A stretch of 50,722 nt of DNA from NCBI GenBank assembly GCA_947172645.1, contig CAMWBY010000023.1, positions 1 to 50,722 of the forward strand, written 5' to 3'. Shown here one piece after another: positions 15,224 to 24,111 of this stretch. The translations under genes were made by a program, and so were the position numbers. Position 1 is the stretch's first letter; every line of letters starts with the position of its first letter. The notes under the pieces were generated by a model that saw only the letters and a program-made list of their open reading frames with translations, was not told the origin of the DNA and searched no databases. The stretch comes from an uncultured Lachnospiraceae bacterium (lineage in GTDB: Bacteria > Bacillota > Clostridia > Lachnospirales > Lachnospiraceae).

Positions 15224-16645
15224 TTATGACTCATCATCCTCCGAATCCGCCTCCGGGTTATTCTCAGACACTGTCCCGCCGTCCGCATCATTCCCGGATA
15301 TCGTGTCCGCCTCTTTCTTTTCCTCGTAGTGCTGTATCATCTCCGAGGCAAAATGCTCTGCGATAATCTGGTAACCTTCATGGTTGCCATGCACACCGTC
15401 CGGTACATACTCCGCCACCACATTGGCGTCATGGGAATCCAGGATATTCGAATTATACAAATCGATTACCTGGAAGCCGTATTCCTCCGCCAATGCCAAG
15501 ATGACATCCACAAACTTCTGCTGCGGCAAAAGATAATCCCGCTCTTTCATCAGATAATCCTGCAATATATTGGGCAAAGGCGTCGCAAAGAAAATCTCCG
15601 CGTCAGGATAGTTCTCCTTAAGTCCCCGCATCAGCTCGTCCAAATCGCCGCAGAACGTCCGGTAAGCGCGCTCTTCCAGGCTGCCAAATTCTTTATCGGA
15701 AACGCAGAACCCGTCGTTGGTGCCGCCCATGACGATAATCGCATCCACATCCTCCGGTATCTCCTGGTAACGGTCCACGTAAGCATCCGCCCAATACCTG
15801 CCGATGGATGAACCGCCGATACCCAGGTTATAGACTTCCTCAGCGCCAAGCAGCTCCTTCAGCCTTGCCGGATAAGAATACTGCTGATAGTTGTCTTCCT
15901 TATCCAGGTTAGCCGCCGCCGTAATGCTGTCTCCCAGACAGGCAATCTTCATCCCCGTAAAATCCTGCCTGTTCTCCGCAATCCGCTCCCTGTCCGCCTG
16001 GTTCACTTCTAGTGTCTCCTGCAAGGAGGTGCGCAACAACCTGCGGGCCGCCAGGGTCATATTGTCCGGCTGCTCGTAGATGTCCCGCCATGCATCGAAG
16101 ATACTGTTGTCCGTCATCGTGCCGTCATAATAATTGATTTCCCCGTTGCCTGACACGCTCCCTGCCAGGTTTCCGGAGACCGTGGCATTACCGGAAACCG
16201 TGGCATTGCCCGAGACAGTACCGTTTCCCGACACAGTTCCATTGCCCGAGACAGTACCGTCGGGCAGCAAAACATTCCCGGATACCGTACCATCGCCAAA
16301 AACTGTACCATTACCGGAGACTGTTCCATCATCAAAAATAGTCTCGGCTGCCTCTTCCGTCTCGTCTATCAGCTCCGCCAATTCCTCGCTCTGTATCTGC
16401 GCGATAAACCTTGCCAGGGCCTCTTTATCTTCCGCCAGCTCCTGAATCTCCGCTTCCATCTCCAATACACGGTTCTGCGCCTCTTCGTTCCTGGCGAAGA
16501 GCTGAGCCAGCTCAATCTCCTCCTGCTCCTTGGCAATCCGCCTGTCCGTGTCGTAAATATCGTATGCCTTCAGCCCTGCTGCCGCCGCCAGAACCGCAGT
16601 CAATATGAAAATGATTACCACTAAAATTTCGTTTAACTTTTTCAT
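15224..16645 (-). CDS. SGNH/GDSL hydrolase with GTVSGN repeat linker
   Basis: 473 aa. Order: an N-terminal membrane anchor (about 7-27); a coiled coil (about 35-100); a repeat linker of (G/A)TVSGN hexapeptides (about 107-167); an SGNH hydrolase domain (about 230-440); an acidic tail with another DTISGN. Catalytic blocks are readable: block I ACLGDSIT with nucleophile Ser240, block II Gly in LGIGGSSIG, block III Asn in MGGTNDG, and block V DGVHGN with the Asp-His pair. SGNH enzymes remove acyl or acetyl groups, often from cell-wall or surface sugars. The build (anchor, stalk, spacer, esterase) suggests a surface enzyme reaching into the wall. It sits between rlmB (12 bp) and sigH (50 bp), in place of the yacP/rae1 gene found there in Bacillus. 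Confidence 0.85.
   Translation of the reverse strand: MKKLNEILVVIIFILTAVLAAAAGLKAYDIYDTDRRIAKEQEEIELAQLFARNEEAQNRVLEMEAEIQELAEDKEALARFIAQIQSEELAELIDETEEAAETIFDDGTVSGNGTVFGDGTVSGNVLLPDGTVSGNGTVSGNGTVSGNATVSGNATVSGNLAGSVSGNGEINYYDGTMTDNSIFDAWRDIYEQPDNMTLAARRLLRTSLQETLEVNQADRERIAENRQDFTGMKIACLGDSITAAANLDKEDNYQQYSYPARLKELLGAEEVYNLGIGGSSIGRYWADAYVDRYQEIPEDVDAIIVMGGTNDGFCVSDKEFGSLEERAYRTFCGDLDELMRGLKENYPDAEIFFATPLPNILQDYLMKERDYLLPQQKFVDVILALAEEYGFQVIDLYNSNILDSHDANVVAEYVPDGVHGNHEGYQIIAEHFASEMIQHYEEKKEADTISGNDADGGTVSENNPEADSEDDES
16145..16327 (-). repeat. Coding 18-bp repeats (GTVSGN)
   Basis: About ten imperfect 18-bp units encoding DGTVSGN/GTVSGN/ATVSGN, interrupted once by VLLPD. Units vary at third positions, so the repeat is kept at protein level. 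Likely a flexible extracellular spacer, prone to length change. Confidence 0.85.
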
Positions 16646-16657
16646 TTTATTTGCCCG

Positions 16658-17398
16658 TTACTGCATCCTCTGTCTGACAATCTCATAAGCCAACACGCCC
16701 GCCGCAACCGATGCGTTGAGGGAATCGATATCTCCCTTCATCGGTATTGCCGCCGTAAAATCACATTTCTCCTTGATTAACCGCCCTACGCCGTTTCCTT
16801 CGCTTCCTATTACCATCCCGATAGGCCCTTTTAAATCCAGGCTGTACATGGGGGCGCCGTCCATGTCCGCACAGACAAACCACATCCCTTCTTTTTTCAG
16901 TTCTTCGATGGTCTGTCCTAAATTTGTCACCTTCGCCACAGGCGTATAATTGATTGCCCCCGCGGAGGCTTTCGCCACGGTCGCAGTCAGGCCCACCGCC
17001 CGGTTTTTCGGAATAATGACGCCATGCGCCCCCGCCAGGTTGGCAGTCCTGATAATGGCGCCCAGATTATGGGGGTCTTCGATATTATCAAGCAGGAAGA
17101 TAAAAGGCGCCTCCCCCCGCTCCTTCGCTTTTGCCAGAATATCCTCCACTTCCGCATAGGCATAAGCCGCCGCATAGGCGATGACTCCCTGGTGCTTTCC
17201 CGTCTGTGAAATCTGGTCTAAACGCTCTTTCTCCACATACTTGACGATGCAGCCGCGCTTTGACGCCTCTCTCTTGATGCTCATGACAGGACCGTCCTTG
17301 CAGCCATCCAGTATAAAAAGCTTGTCCACCGTCCTGCCTGCGCGCAGCGCCTCCAACACGGCGTTTCTTCCCTCTATCGTAAATTCATTGTATCCCAT
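16658..17398 (-). CDS. rlmB: 23S rRNA (guanosine-2'-O-)-methyltransferase RlmB
   Basis: 246 aa, SpoU/TrmH (SPOUT) family. An N-terminal substrate-binding domain (IEGRNAVLEALRAGRTVDKLFI) precedes the knotted methyltransferase domain with FIFLLDNIEDPHNLGAIIRTANLAG (motif 1), IGMVIGSEGNGVGRLIKEKCD (motif 2) and IPMKGDIDSLNASVAAGVLAYEIVRQR (motif 3). RlmB methylates G2251 (E. coli numbering) in the ribosomal P-loop. I used ATG 17398 (MGYNEFTIEGRN); upstream in-frame residues to 17449 lack similarity. It follows mrnC by 73 bp, as in Bacillus. Confidence 0.93.
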   Translation of the reverse strand: MGYNEFTIEGRNAVLEALRAGRTVDKLFILDGCKDGPVMSIKREASKRGCIVKYVEKERLDQISQTGKHQGVIAYAAAYAYAEVEDILAKAKERGEAPFIFLLDNIEDPHNLGAIIRTANLAGAHGVIIPKNRAVGLTATVAKASAGAINYTPVAKVTNLGQTIEELKKEGMWFVCADMDGAPMYSLDLKGPIGMVIGSEGNGVGRLIKEKCDFTAAIPMKGDIDSLNASVAAGVLAYEIVRQRMQ

Positions 17399-17471
17399 AT
17401 GCGATACTACATTCCTTTCTGTCCGTATACGACTGTCCCGAGTGCACAAAACATACGAATATAGAGCTATG

Positions 17472-17912
17472 CTATATCTCCATACCTACCCTGCTTATGC
17501 CTTCCTTCACCAGATACAGCATCCGCTCCTGCCGTCCCTGCAAATACAGATAGCCGCAAAGGGCCTCCAATCCGGTTGCCTTGCGGTATTCTATGACGGA
17601 AGCGTTTTTTGCGCTGGTATAGGACTTGGCATTTCGCCCACGGTGATAGACCGCCTCTTCCTCCTGCGTCAGCACATCCGCAAGGGCGTCTATCATCCTT
17701 GCCTGCACGCGGGCATTCACATAAGAAACTGTCTTCTTGTGCAGGTTGTTGGCGGAACGGTTCCCCCGCTCCACCACCACCGTGCGTATTACAAGGTCGT
17801 AAATAGAATCCCCGATGTAGGCAAGCGTTAACGGCGAATAAGTTCTGATGTCCGTGCCGCCGCAGGAAAATGTCTCCTTGACCGCCTCTAAGATTGTTAC
17901 GCCCTCTTCCAT
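17472..17912 (-). CDS. mrnC: Mini-ribonuclease III MrnC
   Basis: 146 aa. An RNase III catalytic domain without the double-stranded-RNA-binding domain: LTLAYIGDSIYDLVIRTVV (about 27-45, with the acidic metal ligand in GDSIYD), KTVSYVNARVQA and EEEAVYHRGRNAKSYTSAKNASVIEYRKATGLEALCGYLYLQG. MrnC matures 23S rRNA ends in Firmicutes. Its start overlaps the end of cysS by 16 bp, so the two are coupled. Order cysS-mrnC-rlmB is conserved. Confidence 0.93.
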   Translation of the reverse strand: MEEGVTILEAVKETFSCGGTDIRTYSPLTLAYIGDSIYDLVIRTVVVERGNRSANNLHKKTVSYVNARVQARMIDALADVLTQEEEAVYHRGRNAKSYTSAKNASVIEYRKATGLEALCGYLYLQGRQERMLYLVKEGISRVGMEI

Positions 17913-19306
17913 TTGACACCTTCTCTTGTATCTTCCAGAATAATGCCCTGGGCCGCCAGCATATCCCTGATTTCATCCGCCCTGGCAAAATTCTTCGCTT
18001 TCCTGGCTTCCTGTCTTTCCTGAATCAGCCCTTCGACTTCCGTATCCAGGATTTCTTTCTTTCTGTCAACAATCAGGCCGCAGATATCCGACAGCATGAC
18101 AATCTCGTCCTTCATAGCCTGCACGAAAGCGGCAGAGGATTCCCCGGACACATGGGTATTGACGAATTTCACCAGTTCGAAAATAGCCGAGATGGCATCC
18201 GCCGTGTTGAAATCGTCATCCATCGCCTCATCGAATTTCCCGACATAGCTTTTTGCCGTCTGCGTAAGTTTCTGCTCTTCCTCTGTCATATTGTCTTTTT
18301 CGGCATGCTCCAGAAGAAAATTCAGGTTTTCCACCCCTGTCACGATGCGCTCCAGGCCGTTCTTCGCCGCCTCCATCAAATCCGCGCTGAAATTCAACGG
18401 ACTTCTGTAATGTGCCGACAGCATGAAGAAGCGCAGCACCTGCAAGTCATATTTCTCACTGATATCCCTCACCGTAAAGAAATTGCCCGCCGACTTGGAC
18501 ATCTTCTTGTTATCAATATTCAAAAAGCCGTTATGCAGCCAGTACTTTGCAAATTCTTTCCCGTTGGCAGCCTCAGACTGGGCGATTTCATTCTCGTGAT
18601 GAGGGAAAATCAAGTCTTCGCCGCCCGCATGAATATCAATCTCTTCCCCCAGATACTTCTTACTCATGACGGAGCACTCGATATGCCAGCCCGGACGCCC
18701 TTCGCACCAGGGAGACTCCCAGTAAGGCTCCCCCTCTTTCTTCGGCTTCCACAGCACGAAGTCAAGCGCGTCCTGCTTCTGTTCCTCACCCGATACGAGA
18801 AGAGAACGCTCCCCGCTCCTCAAATCATCCAGGTTCTTGTGGGAAAGCTTCCCGTATCCTTTAAAGCTTCTTGTCTTATAATATACCGTCCCGTCCTGCG
18901 CCACATAGGCATAGCCTTTGTCAATCAACGTCTGTATCATCTCAATCATGCCGTCAATTTCGTTGGTCGCCTTCGGATGGGTGGTGGCAGGCTTTACGTT
19001 AAGCGCCTCCATATCCTTCTTGCACTCCACAATGTAGCGTTCGGAAATCACGGAAGGCTCCACGCCTTCTTCATTAGCCTTCTTGATAATCTTATCGTCC
19101 ACATCCGTAAAATTGGAGACATAATTAACCTCATAGCCTTTATGCTCCATATAACGCCTCGCCGTATCGAACACAATCATGGGCCTTGCGTTGCCGATAT
19201 GGATTAAATTATATACGGTCGGCCCGCACACGTACATGCTGACCTTCCCCTCCTGCAATGGTACAAATTCTTCCTTCTTCCTCGAGAGTGTGTTAAAAAC
19301 TTTCAT
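17897..19306 (-). CDS. cysS: Cysteinyl-tRNA synthetase
   Basis: 469 aa, class I aminoacyl-tRNA synthetase charging tRNA-Cys. Motifs: [19 protein letters not shown] (zinc ligand Cys and the HIGH variant HIGN), the middle [36 protein letters not shown] with zinc-binding His residues, and KMSKS in [16 protein letters not shown]. The C-terminal helical region has [23 protein letters not shown] 19306 follows GGAGG with 5 bp spacing; the ATG at 19318 overlaps that ribosome site. It lies 45 bp after cysE, so both share the cysteine T-box leader. Confidence 0.97.
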   Translation of the reverse strand: MKVFNTLSRKKEEFVPLQEGKVSMYVCGPTVYNLIHIGNARPMIVFDTARRYMEHKGYEVNYVSNFTDVDDKIIKKANEEGVEPSVISERYIVECKKDMEALNVKPATTHPKATNEIDGMIEMIQTLIDKGYAYVAQDGTVYYKTRSFKGYGKLSHKNLDDLRSGERSLLVSGEEQKQDALDFVLWKPKKEGEPYWESPWCEGRPGWHIECSVMSKKYLGEEIDIHAGGEDLIFPHHENEIAQSEAANGKEFAKYWLHNGFLNIDNKKMSKSAGNFFTVRDISEKYDLQVLRFFMLSAHYRSPLNFSADLMEAAKNGLERIVTGVENLNFLLEHAEKDNMTEEEQKLTQTAKSYVGKFDEAMDDDFNTADAISAIFELVKFVNTHVSGESSAAFVQAMKDEIVMLSDICGLIVDRKKEILDTEVEGLIQERQEARKAKNFARADEIRDMLAAQGIILEDTREGVKWKRA

Positions 19307-19351
19307 AGTTCCCTCCATGTTTACTACATATTATTTCGTGGTACGTTACTC

Positions 19352-20017
19352 CTAGTCTGCCCTCAGTCTCTTTATCTCCCGCTCCAAATCAAGCAGACGG
19401 TTGGTCAATGCAGAATTGGCGCGCTGTAAGCCGGCAATGTCCTCCTTGACAGGGTCGGGCAGGTTAATCTGGTCCAGTTCCTCCTGGGGCAGCGTCTTAT
19501 TGTTGCGCTTTACCACCCGGCCGGGCACGCCCACCACGGTGGAATTCGGCGGTACTTCTTCGAGTACCACACTGCCTGCGCCAATCTTGCTGTTATCGCC
19601 GATTTTAAAAGAGCCTAACACCTTCGCACCGGTACTAATCATCACATTGTTTCCCACCGTAGGGTGTCTTTTGCCCTGTTCCTTGCCCGTTCCGCCAAGG
19701 GTTACGCCCTGATAAAGCGTCACGTTGTCGCCAATCACCGCGGTCTCCCCGATAATCACGCCGTTGCCATGGTCAATAAAGAATCCCTTCCCTATCTTCG
19801 CGCCGGGATGGATTTCTATCCCTGTCCTGCGGATCGCTTTCTGTGAAATCCACCGCGCCAGGAAATAATGTTTCTTAAGGTACATCTTATGCGCCATGCG
19901 GTAATAAATCATCACCTTAAAACTTGGGTACAGGAACACCTCCATGTTGGAATGGATGGCCGGGTCCCGTTCGCGGATAATCCTAATCTCTTCTTTCACA
20001 TTCTGTATAAAACCCAT
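19352..20017 (-). CDS. cysE: Serine O-acetyltransferase CysE
   Basis: 221 aa. Acetylates serine with acetyl-CoA, the first step of cysteine synthesis. A short helical N-terminal part (about 1-60) is followed by a left-handed beta-helix of hexapeptide repeats: IEIHPGAKIGKGFFIDHGNGVIIGETAVIGDNVTLYQGVTLGGTGKEQGKRHPTVGNNVMIS..., with the active-site His in IDHGNG and the conserved GTGKEQGKRHP loop. A leucine/charged helix (ANSALTNRLLDLEREIKRLRAD) ends the protein. First gene of the T-box-controlled cysE-cysS-mrnC-rlmB run. Confidence 0.95.
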   Translation of the reverse strand: MGFIQNVKEEIRIIRERDPAIHSNMEVFLYPSFKVMIYYRMAHKMYLKKHYFLARWISQKAIRRTGIEIHPGAKIGKGFFIDHGNGVIIGETAVIGDNVTLYQGVTLGGTGKEQGKRHPTVGNNVMISTGAKVLGSFKIGDNSKIGAGSVVLEEVPPNSTVVGVPGRVVKRNNKTLPQEELDQINLPDPVKEDIAGLQRANSALTNRLLDLEREIKRLRAD

Positions 20018-20097
20018 ATTTGCTTCTTTCCTCTAATCACAATAGATATAACAGGCTTCCCCCGCCCCGTAAGCACATGCCGTCCTGCCTGGCACGT

Positions 20098-20345
20098 AAA
20101 AAACACCGCGGCCTCTTCTCTTCTCCATCAGGAAATAGAGACGAAATAATCCGCGGTTCCACTCTACTTAAAGAATACACATACCGTGCATTCTCTCACT
20201 CTAAACCGATAACGGGGCAAGCCGGGCATAGGCCGGACTCCGGGGCGCACTTCCCAATCCATCTGCCAGAACCGCTTACAGCCGGCGGCGGTTCCTCTCT
20301 GGGGCTTCCGTAAAAGGTACTCTTCCCTTTCATCGTCCATCATTT
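20098..20345 (-). promoter_or_regulatory. Cysteine T-box leader of cysE-cysS
   Basis: Minus-strand leader with Stem I features (GGGAAGAGTACC and CCAGAGAGGAACCG), a specifier-type codon TGC at 20249-20247 in GGGAAGTGCGCC, the T-box GAGTGGAACCGCGG (about 20164-20151), and a terminator in which CCGCGG...CCGCGGTG is followed by TTTTTT (20103-20098). Uncharged tRNA-Cys should pair with TGC and the T-box and permit read-through into cysE. The TGC codon fits the downstream genes. Exact stem borders were not folded. Confidence 0.9.
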
Positions 20346-20380
20346 ATCCATTGTTTTCGACTTCAAACATTTCTGCTATT

Positions 20381-20409
20381 AGAATATGCAAAAAAACTCG
20401 TTTTGTCAA
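20381..20409 (-). promoter_or_regulatory. Promoter of the T-box/cysE transcript
   Basis: Minus strand: TTGACA (20409-20404), 17-bp spacer, TATTCT (20386-20381). Start site would fall just before the T-box stem I. Confidence 0.75.
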
Positions 20410-20467
20410 CCTGAATTTATTGTTCCAGAGCCTGCAAACCCATCGATTAAAGTCCGGGCCAGCTCCC

Positions 20468-21010
20468 CTACTGTTTCTTCGGGCAACCGCCGCAGCCGTC
20501 GCATTTCCTTGCGCTTACGTCCTCGCTGTACAGCTCCCTTGGACTTGTCAACATACAGACCGCCTGGGCGGAAATCCCCTCCCCCGTGCCTGTAAAGCCA
20601 AGCCCTTCCTCGGTGGTTGCCTTCACGTTGACCTGGCTGGCTTCGATACCGAGCGCCCGGGCGATATTTTCCCGCATTCGGTCGATATGGGGACGCATCT
20701 TCGGCGCCTGGGCGATGATTGTGGCGTCAATATTTTCAATTAGAAAATGGTTTTCCTGCAAAAGAGCCCCCACATGCTCTAAAAGCCTGACAGAAGATAT
20801 CCCCTTGTAAGCAGGGTCCGTGTCCGGGAAATGTTTGCCGATGTCCCCAAGCGCCGCCGCGCCAAGCAGGGCGTCCATAATGGCATGCAGAAGTACATCT
20901 GCATCCGAGTGCCCCAAAAGCCCTTTCTCATAAGGTATCTCCACGCCGCCCATGATAAGCTTCCGCCCCTCGGTCAGGCGGTGTACGTCATAACCCATGC
21001 CGATTCTCAT
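20468..21010 (-). CDS. ispF: 2-C-methyl-D-erythritol 2,4-cyclodiphosphate synthase with Cys-rich tail
   Basis: 180 aa. MEP isoprenoid pathway enzyme; homotrimer. Family signature is plain: [12 protein letters not shown] (Asp/His zinc ligands), [50 protein letters not shown], and the end [25 protein letters not shown]. The usual protein stops near residue 158; here about 20 residues follow, closing with [14 protein letters not shown] (Cys170, 173, 176), an unexplained possible metal-binding tail. Start ATG 21010 follows GGAGGAAATT. It lies 11 bp after coaBC and so probably in the CoA operon. Confidence 0.95.
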   Translation of the reverse strand: MRIGMGYDVHRLTEGRKLIMGGVEIPYEKGLLGHSDADVLLHAIMDALLGAAALGDIGKHFPDTDPAYKGISSVRLLEHVGALLQENHFLIENIDATIIAQAPKMRPHIDRMRENIARALGIEASQVNVKATTEEGLGFTGTGEGISAQAVCMLTSPRELYSEDVSARKCDGCGGCPKKQ

Positions 21011-21021
21011 AATTTCCTCCA

Positions 21022-22209
21022 TCAAGATAACATAATTGCATCCAACAGCCTGTCAGCCACATCTTCCTTGCGCATCATGGGAAGCTCCTCCATGCCGTCC
21101 TTCGTCAGAAGCGTCACCACATTGGTGTCTGTGCCGAAGCCCGCTCCCTCCTGTTTCAGATTATTGGCGACAATCATATCGATATTCTTCTTCTCCAATT
21201 TCGCACGGGAATTTTCCACCATATGCTCCGTCTCCATGGAAAAGCCGCATAAAAACTGCCCTTCCCTGCGGTGTGCGCCCAAGTAGGCCAGAATATCCTC
21301 CGTCCGTTCCAGGGCGATGGACATCTCGCCGTCTTTCTTTTTCACTTTCTCCTTGGCCACCACACTCGGACGGTAATCGGCAACCGCCGCCGCCTTGATG
21401 ATAATATCCTGTTCTCCTGCCGCCGCTTTTACGGCCTCCGCCATATCCGACGCCGATACTACAGGCACTACCTTAACGCCCATGGGCGGTTGTATATTCA
21501 CTTTGCCTGACACGAGTGTCACCTCTGCGCCGCGCATCATCGCCTGTCTGGCAATGGCATACCCCATCTTACCTGTAGAGTGATTGCTGATATAGCGCAC
21601 CGGGTCGATTTTTTCCTGGGTCGGCCCCGCCGTGACAAGGATTCTCTTCCCTGCCATATCCTTGGGCGTCAGCGCTTTTATGATATACTCATAGAGCGTT
21701 TCCGGTTCCGGCATCTTCCCCTCGCCCGTATCGCCGCAGGCCAGATATCCGTTTGCGGGTGTAATGACCTCCATCCCGTAACGCTCCAACGTCTTCATGT
21801 TGTCCTGTACCACAGGATTTCGGTACATTCTTGTATTCATGGCCGGCGCGAAAATTTTCGGGCAGGTACATGCCAAGAGCGTGGTCGTCAGCATATCGTC
21901 CGCAATCCCGTGGGCCGCCTTGGCAATCACATCCGCCGACGCAGGCGCAGTCAGGAATACGTCCGTCTGTTTCGCCAGGGACACATGCTCTACCTGGAAC
22001 TGGAAGTTCCGGTCAAAAGTGTCCACAAGGCATTTATTTCCGGTCAGTGATTCAAACGTAATCGGATTGATGAAATTCGTGGCATTGGGCGTCATGATAA
22101 CCGTCACGTCCGCCTTCTCTTTCGCCAACATACTGGCCAGGGACGCAATCTTATACGCCGCAATGCTCCCCGTCACCCCCAGGACAATGTGTTTTCCTTC
22201 TGTCGTCAT
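21022..22209 (-). CDS. coaBC: Bifunctional phosphopantothenoylcysteine decarboxylase/synthetase CoaBC
   Basis: 395 aa. The CoaC flavoprotein half (about 1-180) shows [64 protein letters not shown] and the [16 protein letters not shown] loop with the PXMNXXMW-type active-site signature. The CoaB half (about 185-395) has [36 protein letters not shown] and an IVANNL motif. It joins cysteine to 4'-phosphopantothenate and decarboxylates the product. ATG 22209 has GGAG at 9 bp. It follows coaX by 33 bp, so pantothenate is taken up, phosphorylated and carried two steps toward CoA by consecutive genes. Confidence 0.96.
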   Translation of the reverse strand: MTTEGKHIVLGVTGSIAAYKIASLASMLAKEKADVTVIMTPNATNFINPITFESLTGNKCLVDTFDRNFQFQVEHVSLAKQTDVFLTAPASADVIAKAAHGIADDMLTTTLLACTCPKIFAPAMNTRMYRNPVVQDNMKTLERYGMEVITPANGYLACGDTGEGKMPEPETLYEYIIKALTPKDMAGKRILVTAGPTQEKIDPVRYISNHSTGKMGYAIARQAMMRGAEVTLVSGKVNIQPPMGVKVVPVVSASDMAEAVKAAAGEQDIIIKAAAVADYRPSVVAKEKVKKKDGEMSIALERTEDILAYLGAHRREGQFLCGFSMETEHMVENSRAKLEKKNIDMIVANNLKQEGAGFGTDTNVVTLLTKDGMEELPMMRKEDVADRLLDAIMLS

Positions 22210-22242
22210 ATAGATAATCTCCTGCAATTGGAAAATAACGCG

Positions 22243-23010
22243 CTAGTCTATATTTTTCCTGTATATAATACCCAACCCTTTCAGGGTCAATTCGTTGTCG
22301 CATATAATCCTGCGCTTACAGTAAGGCACGATACTGCCCGACAGCCCGCCTGTGGCCACCGCCGGCGCCTCATAGCCAAGCTCGTCGTAAATCCTCTCAA
22401 TCATACCGTCCAGACATGCCGCCTGTCCCATCACGATACCGCTCTTCATGCAGTCGATGGTGTTCTTCCCGATGACTTTCCTCGGCGCCTCCAGACTGAT
22501 GCGCGGAAGCTGCGAAGTCCTGTTGACAAGGGAATCCAAGGATACTTTCACACCCGGCAGTATCATGCCGCCGATATAGTTTCTCTTCTCATCCACCACG
22601 CTGATGGTCGTAGCCGTCCCCATATCAATCAGAATAATAGGCGCGCCGTAATATTGCAGCCCCGCCACGGCATTAACCACCAAGTCGGAGCCAAGCTGCC
22701 CCGGATTGTCCATCAGGATATTCAGCCCGGTCTTCACGCCAGGCCCCACAAGCAGCGGCGCCTTGTGGAAAAGCTTCTCCAACGCCGCTTTCACAATATT
22801 GTTAAGAGGCGGCACCACCGAAGAGATGATGCTGCCTTTGATGTCCTCCACGCCGATATGGTACAGTTCAAGCAATGTCCGGAACTCCACCACGTATTCA
22901 AGTTCCGTACTGGAAAGGTTCGTGGACACACGCTCCACGAAACAGACGCGCTCTCCCTCCATACAGCCGATTACAATATTCGTATTTCCAATATCCACCG
23001 CTAAAACCAT
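22243..23010 (-). CDS. coaX: Type III pantothenate kinase CoaX
   Basis: 255 aa, ASKHA-fold kinase of the CoaX type. Motifs: MVLAVDIGNTNIVIG (phosphate 1), ISSVVPPLNN, the GPGVKTGLNI pantothenate-binding segment, DLVVNAVAG, IIL-IDMGTATTISVVDEKRNYIGGMILPGVKVSLDSL with the catalytic Asp, and a late ATGGLSGSIVPYC. Type III kinases are insensitive to CoA feedback and use a monovalent cation. ATG 23010 follows GGGGG with 6 bp spacing. 14 bp after the ECF S-component. Confidence 0.96.
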   Translation of the reverse strand: MVLAVDIGNTNIVIGCMEGERVCFVERVSTNLSSTELEYVVEFRTLLELYHIGVEDIKGSIISSVVPPLNNIVKAALEKLFHKAPLLVGPGVKTGLNILMDNPGQLGSDLVVNAVAGLQYYGAPIILIDMGTATTISVVDEKRNYIGGMILPGVKVSLDSLVNRTSQLPRISLEAPRKVIGKNTIDCMKSGIVMGQAACLDGMIERIYDELGYEAPAVATGGLSGSIVPYCKRRIICDNELTLKGLGIIYRKNID

Positions 23011-23024
23011 ATTAAGCCCCCATT

Positions 23025-23870
23025 TCACACGCGCATCTTATCAGGCTGCTGCGCGCGGACATAAACCGGTTTCACCCTCGTCAGCGCTATTCCGACGCCT
23101 GCGACGATGATTGCCGCCACCACGGCCTCCACCACACCGTTAAAGGTCACTACGCCCATGATAACATCCAGGACGGCTTCCCCCGCCACGCCGACAGCCT
23201 GCGCATAAGCATCTTTATATAAGATAAAAATACCGCTCATAACAAACAGCGTATTGGTATAGGCACCTGCAAGCCCGGCATAGGCCAGGGCGATATTCGC
23301 AGAGCCCTTCTTCTTTCCGCTGACCGTAAGCGCTGCCATCAGCACACTGCCGGCCGCAAGTCCCACAACCGTACATACAGCCGCGCTTAGAACATCGGGC
23401 AGGAGCCTTATCATAAACGCCCGCAAGGACACAAACAGTATCAGGGAAGCCGCCGCATTCACAATAATCCTTCCCGTCTGCCCCTCCCCTTTTAAAACCT
23501 TGCGGATAAGCAAATACACAAAATACGGTACAATGCCGACTAAAATCCTCGGCACAAAACAAATATAAATACTCTTAAAAATTCCCGCCACGCCGTCCAC
23601 ATTATAGGCAAGCACCGGAGAGAACACAAAGGCCGACGCCGTAGCCGCCTTGAACGTGTTGTTGATGAAACTGGTCAGCCCGAATACAAATCCCAAAAAT
23701 GCACCTTTCTTCGGTCCGAGAAATAGCGCTCCTAAGATTACCGGGATATGGATAATCGTCGCATTGATGACTACAAGCGGGATATATCCCAGCGGGGTGA
23801 ATGCCATAATCACAATTATGGCGGTGAACAGCGCCGTGAGCACCATCTCGTAAGTCTTTTCATTTTTCAT
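23025..23870 (-). CDS. ECF transporter S-component, probably for pantothenate
   Basis: 281 aa, very hydrophobic, about eight membrane segments. The first half has the S-component pattern MVLTALFTAIIVIMAFTPLGYIPL...ATIIHIPVILGALFLGPKKGAFLGFVFGLTSFINN. The second half (GAYTNTLFVMSGIFILYKDAYAQ..., NGVVEAVVAAIIVAGVGIAL) matches a longer clostridial version. S-components bind a vitamin and dock on the shared EcfA/EcfT module, which is not encoded here. Pantothenate is inferred from the immediate coaX-coaBC neighbours. ATG 23870 follows AGGAGG and a near-perfect promoter. Confidence 0.85.
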   Translation of the reverse strand: MKNEKTYEMVLTALFTAIIVIMAFTPLGYIPLVVINATIIHIPVILGALFLGPKKGAFLGFVFGLTSFINNTFKAATASAFVFSPVLAYNVDGVAGIFKSIYICFVPRILVGIVPYFVYLLIRKVLKGEGQTGRIIVNAAASLILFVSLRAFMIRLLPDVLSAAVCTVVGLAAGSVLMAALTVSGKKKGSANIALAYAGLAGAYTNTLFVMSGIFILYKDAYAQAVGVAGEAVLDVIMGVVTFNGVVEAVVAAIIVAGVGIALTRVKPVYVRAQQPDKMRV

Positions 23871-23933
23871 GGTACAAATCCTCCTGTTATTATTCTCGTT
23901 TACTAATGAAACCGTGAGATACAATACGGTGAC

Positions 23934-23962
23934 ATCATACCACATTGATATTTTTTTGACAA
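23934..23962 (-). promoter_or_regulatory. Promoter of the ECF-coaX-coaBC-ispF operon
   Basis: Minus strand: TTGTCA (23962-23957), 17-bp spacer, TATGAT (23939-23934). Confidence 0.8.
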
Positions 23963-24041
23963 TATTTTTTACTCATATCCTTATACAAAATGTGCACAAA
24001 AATCTTTCCTAAAAAAGTTTCTATAAGATGGCAGACTGCCC

Positions 24042-24070
24042 TTGAAAAACCTATACAACAGTGCTACAAT
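24042..24070 (+). promoter_or_regulatory. Promoter of the MATE gene
   Basis: TTGAAA (24042-24047), 17-bp spacer, TACAAT (24065-24070), 41 bp before the ATG. Confidence 0.7.
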
Positions 24071-24111
24071 CGTGGAAATTGCACATAAAATGCATTTAGA
24101 AAGGCATATTC

